64,000 nucleotides of DNA, from the NCBI RefSeq assembly GCF_005049105.1, contig NZ_SUKA01000001.1, positions 682,001 to 746,000 of the forward strand. Direction: 5' to 3'. The notes beneath the pieces are model-generated. The model was not told the DNA's origin. It saw only the letters and a list, made by a program, of their open reading frames with translations, and did no database searches. The stretch's first letter is position 1, and every line of letters starts with the position of its first letter. Shown piece after piece: positions 1 through 9,840 of the stretch. The translations under genes and the position numbers were made by a program. Source of the stretch: Sphingobacterium alkalisoli. GTDB lineage: Bacteria; Bacteroidota; Bacteroidia; Sphingobacteriales; Sphingobacteriaceae.

Positions 1-2618
1 ATGCAATGGACAGAATTGGCGGCGTGGAAACGGGTGCTTTTTACCGTATCAACGAAGAAAGTTATGACAAGGCCGTAGAATGGGAAAATAAATATGGTGG
101 TATTATCGATTCAAAAGATCCTACTGTGTATGGTCGTGATTGGTATGTGGATCCTGCTTTTCCAACACGAAAGTATGGTATCAGGACATATGATCCGTAT
201 GAATATATGATCAGAGAATAGGCACCGACACAGACCCACAATATTTCTTTAAATGGCGCTTTGGGAAAGACAAAATATACAAGTTCTTTCGGTATGATCG
301 ATCAGAGTGGTATGCTGAAGCCTGGAAATTCGGACAAATTTCAACGCTATAATGCGGCAGTGCGTGTATCGAGCGAATTGAACAAGTACGTTACCTTACG
401 TGGTGGCGCGATGTTTTCTCAACGAAAGAAAACATATCCGTACGTGACTAGCTCGACAACAGCAGATCCGTGGTTATACTTATATCGATGGAGCTCTTTA
501 TATCCGTTAGGAAATAATGAAGATGGAAATCCAATACGTAGTCCTTGGAGTGAAAATGAGGCCGCAAATGATGCCATAATGCGACGGAACTATATCAATT
601 TGAACGCAGGCGCTACGGTAAATATCATGTCTAATTGGAAGGTTGATATGGATTACAATTTTACAAACGAGGACTATAATTGGAGGCGGAACGGAACACG
701 TTTTACAGCAGCAAATAGCTGGGCTGCAGCCCAACAACGCTTTGATGAGAATGGGGATCCGGTATATGTTAATTCAAATGGCGACGTAGTTGGGGCAGGC
801 GATGAAGGAGCAATCTTGGCGTATGATTTATCGAATGATCCGTATACTGCGGCAGGAGGCGTACCTGATCATATTTATCTTCGGTCTGAGAATGAATATA
901 AAAGCACATTGAATGCATTTACCACCTATAATTTGAATCTAAATAGTGACCATGATTTTAAGTTCATTGCGGGGATAAATTTGGTAGCTGGTCGCGGTCT
1001 TTTTCACGAGTCTCAAAAAACGAATCTCTTGGATATAGACAATCCACAATTTAATTTGGCTACAGGTACACAGACTTCAGGTGGAGGAGAGTATTGGGAT
1101 TCGCAGTTAGGTTATTTTGGCCGTGTTAACTACGCGTATAAAAATAAGTACTTATTTGAAGGAAATTTACGATATGATGGATCTTCAACTTTCCCAACAG
1201 TCTTGAAATGGAGATGGTTTCCTTCTTTATCCGCGGGTTGGGTGGCATCTGAAGAGTCTTTTATGGAGTGGTCCAAGCCAGTGTTAAGTAATTTGAAATT
1301 CAGAGGTTCATGGGGCTATATCGGAAACCAAGCTGTTGCTTCAGATTTATATATTCCGAATATGGAAGTAGGTGAGAGTACTTGGATTGCGAATGGTGGT
1401 AAGTTGTTTGGTGTTCAAAGCCCGGCGTTAAGAGTGATGGATGTGACATGGGAAGATTTGGAAACGTTGGATTTAGGTGTTGATGCACGCTTTTTTAGCA
1501 ACAAGCTTGGATTTACGTTCGACTGGTATAAGAAAACCACCAATAATTTATTTGTGCCGATCGAAGGTACCACCTACACATTAGGAGGTCCAGCGCCGCT
1601 TGGTAATTATGGTACTTTGACGACGAAAGGGTTTGAGATTGCGGTGGATTTTAATCACAGATTTGAAAATGGTTTGGGAATCAATTTACGCGCAAACTTG
1701 GATGATGCTACCTCTGTGTTTAGCGATTACACATCTTCACGATTAACTAATTCAAACTATGACGGGAAGACCTTCGGTGAGATTTGGGGATATGAAACAG
1801 ATCGGCTATACCAATACGATGATTTTGTATTGGACGGAGATGGCCAGCCTCAACTGGTCGATTTGACTGCTGATATGACGAGGTATAATACCAGTGGTGG
1901 TGGTAAAGCGTATTTATTAAATGGAAGTGATGCCGTTTATCAACCGCGTTTCCAGAATTCGGCGAATTTTTATTTTGGTCCGGGTGATGTGAAATTCATG
2001 GATCTAAATGGTGACGGTGAAATTGATAATGGCGACGGTACGGTTGACAATCCGGGTGATATGAAAATTATTGGAAATTCGACACCACGGTATTCCTACG
2101 GATTTCGTCTAGGAGCAGATTTCAAAGGTTTCGATTTCTCTGCATTTTTCCAAGGCGTTGGCCAAAGAAGTATCTGGGGAGCGGGATTTTTAGCTATTCC
2201 AGGTTTCCATGTATCTGACGGAGCCATGCCTGCTTCTTTTGTGGATGACTATTGGACGCCAGATAATCAAGATGCTTTTTATCCTGCTGCATTTAATAAC
2301 GGTGGAACGGCCAATGTGAACAACATGCAGATTCAATCAAAATATTTACTGGATATGTCTTATCTACGATTGAAGAATGTTACGTTAGGTTATACAGTTT
2401 CAAAGCAGGTTTTGGATAGGATAAAGATTAACAACCTAAGACTGTACGTTGCGCTGGAGAACTTCTTTACATGGGATAAATTGAACGGGTTACCAATCGA
2501 TCCAGAGGAGGTTTCTGGTGAGTCAATATTTAACGCAACTAATTATAATTCAGGAAGAACGGGCGTCGGTACGCCAACATTTAAAAGTGCATCTTTCGGT
2601 ATTCAGTTAAATTTTTAA
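1..2618 (+). pseudogene. SusC/RagA-family TonB-dependent outer-membrane receptor, 5'-truncated by window edge and interrupted by an in-frame TAG
   Basis: This is the 3' part of a SusC-type TonB-dependent transporter, which imports oligosaccharides through the outer membrane with its SusD partner. Its N-terminal extension, TonB box and plug lie upstream of the window. One frame runs from base 3, is broken by TAG at 219-221, and continues in the same frame to 2618. Residues on both sides of the stop form one continuous SusC passage: plug-to-barrel linker, then 'PTQTHNISLNG' and 'KTKYTSSFG', which normally follow without a gap. The barrel ends in 'SASFGIQLNF' with the usual terminal aromatic residue. 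A single base change (TGG to TAG, or CAG/AAG/GAG to TAG) explains the stop. It may be a true nonsense mutation, a sequencing error or an incipient pseudogene. The susD partner begins 10 bases downstream and is intact. Confidence 0.85.
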
Positions 2619-2628
2619 TAGATCGATC

Positions 2629-4503
2629 ATGAAAAAATTAGCATATATATTTCTGGGTACATCTTTGCTCTTTTCGGGTTGCAAGGATCTTTTGGACAGA
2701 CCCGAATTGACAAAAATTGTCGATTCGGAAGATACCTATTGGAGAAATGAAAATGATCTACGGTTATTCGCGAATGATTTTTACACGAATTATTTTGTTG
2801 GATATAACTCCGGATTTGGAACTGCTTATGCTCCGCTAACCGGATATAACTTTTCCGATGATCTAACTTCCCAGGGGGCTCAACTTAATCTTTTAGGATC
2901 TGTTCCCACCGGAGCGGGTGGAACATCGATGACGAATACGGCCCTCCGCACAACATCAGTGCTGCGGGCTGAACATCCAGGCCCAAACTGGAACTTTTAT
3001 TGGGTGCGTAAGTCCAATATTATGATTGATCGTTTGGAAACCTTTGCGAAACCAAAGTTGTCTGAAGAGGAATTTAACCATTGGTCTGCAGTGGCTCGCT
3101 TTTTTAGAGGATACGAGTACAGCCGATTGGTCTCTACTTTTGGAGATGTTCCGTATTTTGATAAACCAATAACAGCAGACGATTTCGATCAGATGTACAA
3201 AGGGCGCGATGACCGCGGTATGGTGATGGATAAAGTTTACGAGGATTTTCAGTTTGTGCTCGAAAATATGCGGGAAGATGATGGAGTTGGCTATGTGAAT
3301 CGTTATGCTGCGGCAGCTTTGATTTCCAATTTAATGTTATTTGAGGGATCGTGGCAACATTACCATGGACTAGACCAAACGAAAGCGCAGAAGTACCTCG
3401 AATTGGCAAGAGATGCGGCGCAATATGTGATGGATAGTGGTAAATGGAGTTTTACTGCTGATTTCAAAAGTCTCTTTGTCTCTGATAATTTAGCAGGTAA
3501 TCCAGAAGTGATCTTTTATCGCACATATGACGATGCACTTGCTGTAAGACATGCTGTGGCTTCTTACAGTAATGGTACCGAAGGACAGGCGCGCTCGGCT
3601 AATCTAGATTTATTGAAAGATTTTGTTTGTGTAGACGGTCAAGTTTGGCAAAATTCAGCAGTTACGGATGCAAACAGCTTTAGGCTACAAGATCTTGCTA
3701 CAACAAGAGATCCTAGATTTGAAGCAACTTTTATGGATACGATAAATACCCCTGCTACAGGTACCTTGGTTTATGCGCATAAATTTGCGGGTAGGGAAGC
3801 ACTAGATTATATAGGTAAAACTTACCCGCCTAAATGGGGAAGCAACACAAATATAAGTGATGCACCGATTGTCCGTCTGGCAGAAGTCGTACTCAATTGG
3901 GTAGAGGCAAAACAAATACTAGCGGAAAATTATGGTGGACCAGCAGTTACCCAAGAGGATCTCGGTAAATCAATAAATGCAATTAGAAATAGACCATTGG
4001 ATGATGTTGCAGTTGCAAAGGGTGTTACCAAGACGGCTCCGCTTCAATTGTCGGCTTTACCAAATGATCCGAACAGAGATGCTGATGTATCCGCATTAAT
4101 GTGGGAAATTAGAAGAGAACGGAGAATGGAATTTGTGTTCGAATATGCCCGTATCAATGACATTCGCCGTTGGAAAAAGTTAACCAATCTGAACTATAAT
4201 AATAATGATTTCAAATTAGGTTCTTGGATAATTGGAACGGTGGATTTGGGTGATAAAAACAACCCTGGTAAAATATTGGCTTCATTTGTAAATGTACTGC
4301 AAGTTATGAAGACAGACGGTACAATTGTTACCTATAACGGCTCCAACGATGCAGAGATGGTCGGTTTCTATGTGGTTCGGAATTTCACAAACCGCTTAGC
4401 TGTTAACAATAGAAACTATTTAGCTCCGGTAAGCATATCCCTTATTCAGGAATATCAAGATAGAGGTTTTACGTTGAACCAGACGCCAGGCTGGGAACAA
4501 TAA
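2629..4503 (+). CDS. SusD/RagB-family outer-membrane nutrient-binding lipoprotein
   Basis: This is a surface glycan-binding lipoprotein that caps the SusC barrel. It has a lipoprotein signal ending in 'LLFSGC' near residue 18, then 'KDLLDRPELTKIVDSEDTYW', typical of SusD N-termini. Helical TPR-like segments follow, with 'ARFFRGYEYSRLVSTFGDVPYFDKPI' and the C-terminal 'IRRERRMEFVFEYARINDIRRWKKL', both hallmarks of RagB/SusD. At 624 residues it is within the family range. It starts 10 bases after the interrupted susC stop and ends in front of a strong hairpin (4521-4553), so it forms the second gene of a SusC/D pair. The frame is intact. The substrate is inferred only from downstream genes (amino sugar or N-acetylated glycan). 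Confidence 0.95.
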   Translation: MKKLAYIFLGTSLLFSGCKDLLDRPELTKIVDSEDTYWRNENDLRLFANDFYTNYFVGYNSGFGTAYAPLTGYNFSDDLTSQGAQLNLLGSVPTGAGGTSMTNTALRTTSVLRAEHPGPNWNFYWVRKSNIMIDRLETFAKPKLSEEEFNHWSAVARFFRGYEYSRLVSTFGDVPYFDKPITADDFDQMYKGRDDRGMVMDKVYEDFQFVLENMREDDGVGYVNRYAAAALISNLMLFEGSWQHYHGLDQTKAQKYLELARDAAQYVMDSGKWSFTADFKSLFVSDNLAGNPEVIFYRTYDDALAVRHAVASYSNGTEGQARSANLDLLKDFVCVDGQVWQNSAVTDANSFRLQDLATTRDPRFEATFMDTINTPATGTLVYAHKFAGREALDYIGKTYPPKWGSNTNISDAPIVRLAEVVLNWVEAKQILAENYGGPAVTQEDLGKSINAIRNRPLDDVAVAKGVTKTAPLQLSALPNDPNRDADVSALMWEIRRERRMEFVFEYARINDIRRWKKLTNLNYNNNDFKLGSWIIGTVDLGDKNNPGKILASFVNVLQVMKTDGTIVTYNGSNDAEMVGFYVVRNFTNRLAVNNRNYLAPVSISLIQEYQDRGFTLNQTPGWEQ

Positions 4504-4520
4504 CCCTAATATTTATATAC

Positions 4521-4553
4521 AGGCAGAAGGTCATTTTTTGACCTTCTGCCTTT
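4521..4553 (+). terminator. Hairpin after susD (possible terminator or attenuator)
   Basis: A perfect 13-bp stem (AGGCAGAAGGTCA paired with TGACCTTCTGCCT) has a loop of about five T residues and is followed by TTT. The T-tract is short and the next gene starts 12 bases on. It may therefore lower read-through between the transporter genes and the enzyme genes rather than stop it. Confidence 0.7.
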
Positions 4554-4564
4554 AAACTTATATA

Positions 4565-6406
4565 ATGATAAGCACATTACTACGTGTAGGTATAGCATTG
4601 ATTTTTTGTCAATCCTTCGCCTTCGCCCAATCCTTTAAATTTGCCCAAGTAACCGATACGCATGTAGGCGGTAGTACGGGGGCAGACGATCTGAGAAGGA
4701 CAGTAAGGGATTTGAATCAACTAAAGGATATCGACTTTGTCATCTTGTCGGGCGATGTGACCGAATTTGGATCGGATGAAGAATTGGCGCTGTCGAAGCA
4801 GATTTTAGACAGTCTCAACCTTCCGCTGTACGTTATTCCCGGCAACCACGATAGCAACTGGTCCGAAAGTGGTGCTAATAGTTTTCGAAAGGTATTTGGC
4901 GCTGAATCTTTCTTCTTTGAGCATAAGGGTATCCAATTTATCGGTACCACATCGGGACCTAATATGCGGATGAGCCCCGGACAGATTCCACGTGAAAATC
5001 TGGTTTGGATGGATTCGGTATTCAAAGCAAATCCAGATAAAGAAACACCGCTGATCGCCATCAACCATTATCCACTCGACTCTTCCCTAAATAATTGGTT
5101 TGAAAAAATAGACCGATTGAAACAACGAAATATTCAGGTGGCAACCTGTGGTCATGGCCATCAAAACAGGCTGTACGACTGGGAAGGTATTCCCGGGGTT
5201 ATGGTTCGCTCGAACCTACAGGCGAAGGAGAAAGTTGGGGGCTATAATATTATAACGATACAGCCGGATTCTATTTTTTTCCAAACGCGTAGACCACTGC
5301 TGTCCACAGAAGATTATTGGTTAAAGCTTCCACTGAAAAAATTCCAAGATGTTTCAGGGCAAGCTGTAAAACGTCCGGATTATTCGGTAAATAACAAGAG
5401 TAAAGCAAAATTACTCTGGGAATACCAAGACCACGGCGATATCGGTGCAGGAATCACGTCTAATGGCAAGTTATTGTTCACCGCGAATACTGTCGGTGAG
5501 GTATATGCGCTCAGTTTAGCTGATGGTAAAAAGATCTGGTCGTATAAAACAGGGGGCAAAGTGTATTCTACGCCCGCCGTAGATAAAGGAATCGTAGTTG
5601 TAGGCTCTTCAGACCATTTTATCTACGGATTGGATGCCAAAACGGGTGCTGTGCGTTGGAAAACAGAAACAGCAAAAGCAGTGTTGGGTTCTCCGCAGCT
5701 CTACAAAGGAAAGGCTTATATCGGTGGTTCGGACGGTGTGTTTCGTTGCTTGGACCTACTGACGGGAAAGGAAGTTTGGAAATTTGAAGGTGTGAAGAAC
5801 TACGTGTCTACCTTGCCTACAATTGCAGATAATAAGGTGATTTTCGGAAGCTGGGGAAATGGCTTTTATGCGCTTGATGTAACTACGGGAGAGCTGGTGT
5901 GGGAATGGAATAATGGACACGCCAACCGCATGTTTTCGGCAGCGGCATGCTATCCTGTGGTAGCGAACAATCGTGTTTTCGTCGTTGCTCCTGATCGGTA
6001 TATGACGGCCTTGGAACTGCAGACCGGTAAAGTGATATGGCGGGAAAAGAAGGAGTTATACCGCGTAAGGGAATCGATGGGACTATCACGGGATAAGAAA
6101 TTTATATATGCTAAGACGATGGACGGGGAATTGGTAGGCATATCTGCAAAAGCGGATTCCATGACAATCGATTGGAAATCTTCCTTGCAGCTGCCTTACG
6201 ATATCGTGCCGACGGCTATATATAGTTCATCCTCGCTGGTGTTTGTGCCAAGCAATTCGGGTCTACTATCTGCTGTAAATCCTAAATCTGGTGACGTAGC
6301 CTGGCAATATAAAATTTCAAATGCGATGATAAATCCACCTTTAGTACTTAAAAATAAGATAGTGGTAAGTACGATGGATGGTAAAATTGTGTTGCTGCAA
6401 TATTAA
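4565..6406 (+). CDS. Secreted calcineurin-like metallophosphoesterase fused to a PQQ-type beta-propeller
   Basis: The protein has two modules. After a signal peptide (about residues 1-22, ending FAFAQ) comes a calcineurin-like phosphoesterase with all the metal ligands visible: D31-T-H33, GD at 63-64, GNHD at 93-96, H168 in 'INHYP' and the GHGH motif with H197/H199. From about residue 280 to 613 there is a repeat domain of the PQQ/YVTN type, with blades such as 'GKKIWSYKTGGKVYSTPAV', 'GAVRWKTET', 'GKEVWKFEG' and 'GELVWEWNNG'. The enzyme part should hydrolyse a phosphomono- or diester outside the cytoplasm. The propeller may bind ligand or partner. The start is the ATG just after the hairpin. 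It lies between susD and a GH9-deacetylase gene, which suggests removal of phosphate from an imported or surface glycan. The substrate is unknown. Confidence 0.88.
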   Translation: MISTLLRVGIALIFCQSFAFAQSFKFAQVTDTHVGGSTGADDLRRTVRDLNQLKDIDFVILSGDVTEFGSDEELALSKQILDSLNLPLYVIPGNHDSNWSESGANSFRKVFGAESFFFEHKGIQFIGTTSGPNMRMSPGQIPRENLVWMDSVFKANPDKETPLIAINHYPLDSSLNNWFEKIDRLKQRNIQVATCGHGHQNRLYDWEGIPGVMVRSNLQAKEKVGGYNIITIQPDSIFFQTRRPLLSTEDYWLKLPLKKFQDVSGQAVKRPDYSVNNKSKAKLLWEYQDHGDIGAGITSNGKLLFTANTVGEVYALSLADGKKIWSYKTGGKVYSTPAVDKGIVVVGSSDHFIYGLDAKTGAVRWKTETAKAVLGSPQLYKGKAYIGGSDGVFRCLDLLTGKEVWKFEGVKNYVSTLPTIADNKVIFGSWGNGFYALDVTTGELVWEWNNGHANRMFSAAACYPVVANNRVFVVAPDRYMTALELQTGKVIWREKKELYRVRESMGLSRDKKFIYAKTMDGELVGISAKADSMTIDWKSSLQLPYDIVPTAIYSSSSLVFVPSNSGLLSAVNPKSGDVAWQYKISNAMINPPLVLKNKIVVSTMDGKIVLLQY

Positions 6407-6410
6407 AGGC

Positions 6411-8870
6411 ATGAAGAGAATCCTGTTTCTAGCTATCTTTATCGGATTGTTGTCCTTAGCCAAGGGGCAGGAGAATGCTTGGATACGAATTAACCAGCTG
6501 GGCTACCTTCCGGAATCTAAAAAGGTAGCCGTATGGGTATCTAAGGGAAATGAAAAGATAAAGGAATTTGAAATTATAGACAGCCAATCGAATAAAACGG
6601 TATTCAAAGGGAAAGCTGGAAAGGGGTTTGGACATTACGGGCCTTTTGCATCCGGCTACCGACTAGATTTCTCGGGCTGGACACAATCCGGAACGTATTA
6701 CGTGCGTGTTGAGAATATAAAATCTCCTGTTTTTAGGATTAATGAAGAAGTATATAAAGGTACCGCGGATTTTGCCTTGCGTTATATGCGGCAACAGCGT
6801 ACACTATTCAATCCATTTCTTCAAGACAGCTGCCATACGCACGATGGTTTTACGCTTTATGCGCAGTCGGTAGGATTACCGGATAGTACGCATGTAGATG
6901 TAGGTGGCGGTTGGCACGATGCCTCGGACTACCTGCAGTACGCAACTACATCAGCAAATGCGACCTATCATCTCTTAGCTGCTTACCGGGATTTCCCAGA
7001 TGTATTCTCGGATGAAAAGCAGACCAATGGATTGGATGGGAGTAACGGACTGGTTGATGTATTGGATGAAGCCAAATGGGGCTTGGATTGGTTAGTAAAG
7101 ATGCACCCCCAACCCAACATCATGTTTAATCAGATTGCCGACGATAGGGATCACACTAAATTACGTATGCCCGGGGAAGATCCATATTATGGAAGGGGAT
7201 TTGAAAGACCTGTTTATTTTATTGATGGTAAGCCACAGCAAAGAGGTAAGTTTCTAAATAATACGACCGGCACGAGTTCTACGGCAGCGAAGTTCGTAAG
7301 TGCTTTTGCATTGGGACATCATTTATTCCGCAACATCGATTCGAGCTATAGCACGCAGCTAAAGTCAAAAGCGCGGACTGCATATGATTACAGTCACATC
7401 AAACCGGGAGTAACACAAACGGTGTCTGTTAAGTCTCCGTATATCTATGCCGAAGATAATTGGGTGGATGATATGGAACTGGCGGAGACTGAGATGCACA
7501 GCCTTTTTGGTCATCAAAAGCATGTGGATGCAGCGCTCTCATATGCCGCCCAGGAGAAGGTTACACCTTGGATGACACGGGATACCGCCAATCATTACCA
7601 GTATTACCCCTTTATTAATCTGGGGCATTATGAGCTGGCGAAAAAGTTGAAAGGTGATGCTAGAGCCGAAGTGCTTTCTTATTACAAGACCGGAATTGAT
7701 GCAGTGTGGGAACGTGCACAGCAAAATATGTTTTTCAGAGGTGTTCCTTTTATTTGGTGCAGTAATAACCTAACCACTTCTTTTGCCATTCAATGTATGT
7801 GGTACGGTACGGTTACTGGAGATAACAGCTACGATGAATTGGAGCAGGCAAATATCGACTGGCTGTTTGGTGTAAATCCTTGGGGTACTGCTATGGTGTA
7901 TGGACTGCCCGCTTGGGGTGATACACCTGTAGATCCGCATTCGGCATTTACGCATCTCCATCAGTATCCAATCGATGGAGGCTTGGTAGACGGTCCGGTA
8001 TATGCCAATACGTACAACAGTCTGATCGGCATTAAATTATTGGAGGAAGATGAATACGCCGAGTTCCAGAGTGATCTCGTCGTATATCATGATGATTTTG
8101 GTGACTACAGTACCAATGAGCCAACCATGGATGGTACTGCTTCTTTGATCTACCTGCTGGCCGCACAGGAGAATAAAGGCCAGCCGTCGAAGATAAGGGA
8201 TAAATATGGAGCTATTGTTCAAGGCGATACGAGTAAAAAACAAATAAGTTTGGTCTTTACCGGGCACGAATTTGGGGATGGTATCGCAACGGTTGAAAAA
8301 GTGCTGGATAGAAATCAGGTAAAGGGTTCTTTTTTTGTTACAGGACAATTTGTGGAAAAAAATAAGAAAATCTTAAAACGCTTATTTAACAAGGGAAATT
8401 ATATCGGTCCGCATTCGGAAGCGCATTTGCTTTATAGTCCTTGGGAAAATAGGGATAGTTTGCTGGTTAGCGAAGCTGATTTTAAACAAGACCTGCAATT
8501 AAATATGGATAGGCTTGCTAAAATTGGTATCACAAATATGGATAAGTTTATTCCGCCTTACGAATGGTATAATAAACAGATTGTGGATTGGGCAAATGCG
8601 ATAGGGATACAAACCTATAATTTTACACCCGGGATTCGAACCGCCGCAGATTATACGTATCCTCAAATGGAATCCCGCTACATGTCATCGATGGCGATTA
8701 GGGATCAACTCTTTACTTTAGAGGCTCAAAAAGGACTGAATGGGAGTATTATTCTTATTCATCTCGGGACGGATAAGAGAAGAAAAGATAAATTATACGA
8801 TGATCTTGACGAAATAATACGTGAATTAAAGCTAAAAAATTATAAATTCGTGCTGCTGCAAAAAAATTAG
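6411..8870 (+). CDS. Secreted glycoside hydrolase family 9 fused to a polysaccharide deacetylase (NodB/CE4-like) domain
   Basis: ATG 6411 is chosen because it begins a good signal peptide (MKRILFLAIFIGLLSLAKGQ). The longer reading from 6378 overlaps the upstream gene and adds residues ahead of it. Order: N-terminal Ig-like CelD_N domain (about 22-105, 'IRINQLGYLPESKKVAV'), GH9 catalytic domain (about 115-590), then a NodB-type deacetylase (about 615-819). GH9 residues visible are D170 and D173 in 'HDASD' and E570 in 'NEPTMDG'. The deacetylase keeps its metal histidines in 'GPHSEAH' (H668, H672), 'FIPPYEW' and 'IILIHLG', but motif 1 reads 'TGHEFGDG' instead of TFDD. GH9 includes cellulases and exo-glucosaminidases. 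With a deacetylase fused and murQ downstream, an aminosugar polymer is likelier than cellulose (inference). Confidence 0.9.
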   Translation: MKRILFLAIFIGLLSLAKGQENAWIRINQLGYLPESKKVAVWVSKGNEKIKEFEIIDSQSNKTVFKGKAGKGFGHYGPFASGYRLDFSGWTQSGTYYVRVENIKSPVFRINEEVYKGTADFALRYMRQQRTLFNPFLQDSCHTHDGFTLYAQSVGLPDSTHVDVGGGWHDASDYLQYATTSANATYHLLAAYRDFPDVFSDEKQTNGLDGSNGLVDVLDEAKWGLDWLVKMHPQPNIMFNQIADDRDHTKLRMPGEDPYYGRGFERPVYFIDGKPQQRGKFLNNTTGTSSTAAKFVSAFALGHHLFRNIDSSYSTQLKSKARTAYDYSHIKPGVTQTVSVKSPYIYAEDNWVDDMELAETEMHSLFGHQKHVDAALSYAAQEKVTPWMTRDTANHYQYYPFINLGHYELAKKLKGDARAEVLSYYKTGIDAVWERAQQNMFFRGVPFIWCSNNLTTSFAIQCMWYGTVTGDNSYDELEQANIDWLFGVNPWGTAMVYGLPAWGDTPVDPHSAFTHLHQYPIDGGLVDGPVYANTYNSLIGIKLLEEDEYAEFQSDLVVYHDDFGDYSTNEPTMDGTASLIYLLAAQENKGQPSKIRDKYGAIVQGDTSKKQISLVFTGHEFGDGIATVEKVLDRNQVKGSFFVTGQFVEKNKKILKRLFNKGNYIGPHSEAHLLYSPWENRDSLLVSEADFKQDLQLNMDRLAKIGITNMDKFIPPYEWYNKQIVDWANAIGIQTYNFTPGIRTAADYTYPQMESRYMSSMAIRDQLFTLEAQKGLNGSIILIHLGTDKRRKDKLYDDLDEIIRELKLKNYKFVLLQKN

Positions 8871-8957
8871 AATACATGTGCGTGTTTTTGCATGTTTTAT
8901 AAAAATTTTGCATATTTACGGAATATTACCACGACAGTAATTAGAATTTCTAATAAC

Positions 8958-9782
8958 ATGATAAATACGACAGAGAAAGATTCGAACTACCAAGACCTAG
9001 ACAAGATGTCTGTGCTTGAGTTGTTGACGAATATAAATAAGGAGGACAAAACGGTTCCGTTGGCGGTTGAAAAGTCAATCCCTCAGATAGAGGCTTTGGT
9101 CAAAATCGCAGTTGAAAAAATGCAGTCGGGTGGACGGTTGTTTTATATAGGCGCGGGCACGAGCGGACGGTTAGGTATATTGGATGCGTCGGAATGTCCA
9201 CCTACATACGGTGTTCCATTTGATTGGGTAATCGGACTGATAGCAGGCGGGGATGTCGCTATTCGAAAAGCAGTGGAATTTGCTGAAGATGATATGGAGC
9301 AGGCGTGGAAAGACCTAGAGGAGTTTGCTATTAATGCAGATGATGTGGTGATCGGTATCGCAGCCTCGGGCACGACGCCCTATGTGATAGGTGGACTACA
9401 AAAGGCAAATGAAAGCGGGCTGGTAACAGGTTGTATTGTTTGTAATGGCAATTCGCCGATCGCAAAAGAAGCACAATTTCCTATAGAAGTGATTGCCGGG
9501 CCTGAATTTGTGACGGGCTCTACACGTATGAAAGCGGGTACTGCGCAAAAATTGGTCTTGAACATGATCAGCACATCAGTGATGATACAATTGGGCCGAG
9601 TAAAAGGTAATAAAATGGTAGATATGCAACTTTCTAATCATAAGCTGGTGGGACGTGGCGTGCGTATGGTGATGGCAGAAACAGGGGTGGATGAAGAAAC
9701 GGCAACAGCTTTGATCGAGGAGTTTGGAAATGTGCGTAAAGCGATTGAAAGCTGCCGTGAGATTGGTGACAAGCACGTTTAG
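8958..9782 (+). CDS. murQ: N-acetylmuramic acid 6-phosphate etherase
   Basis: MurQ cleaves the D-lactyl ether of MurNAc-6-phosphate to give GlcNAc-6-phosphate and lactate in the cytoplasm. SIS-domain signatures are clear: 'GAGTSGRLGILDASECPPTYG' with catalytic E79 (equivalent to E. coli E83), 'GIAASGTTPYVIGG', and 'GPEFVTGSTRMKAGTAQKLVLNMIST'. From ATG 8958 the protein is 274 residues, typical for the family. An in-frame ATG at 8892 would add 22 residues of poor match. It lies 87 bases after the GH9-deacetylase gene and 58 bases before a sodium:solute symporter. In Tannerella forsythia MurNAc catabolism, an SSS transporter, a kinase and MurQ sit together. Here the kinase is absent, so another enzyme must phosphorylate imported MurNAc. 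Confidence 0.96.
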   Translation: MINTTEKDSNYQDLDKMSVLELLTNINKEDKTVPLAVEKSIPQIEALVKIAVEKMQSGGRLFYIGAGTSGRLGILDASECPPTYGVPFDWVIGLIAGGDVAIRKAVEFAEDDMEQAWKDLEEFAINADDVVIGIAASGTTPYVIGGLQKANESGLVTGCIVCNGNSPIAKEAQFPIEVIAGPEFVTGSTRMKAGTAQKLVLNMISTSVMIQLGRVKGNKMVDMQLSNHKLVGRGVRMVMAETGVDEETATALIEEFGNVRKAIESCREIGDKHV

Positions 9783-9840
9783 CTCCCCGATAAGTTTGTC
9801 GTTGGATAATTGTTAGTTTTTTAATCTTGATTTTGTAAAA

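Noticed and set aside
6378..6410. Upstream start for the GH9-deacetylase gene
   Set aside because: It overlaps the preceding gene by 29 bases and adds 11 residues before a clear signal peptide.
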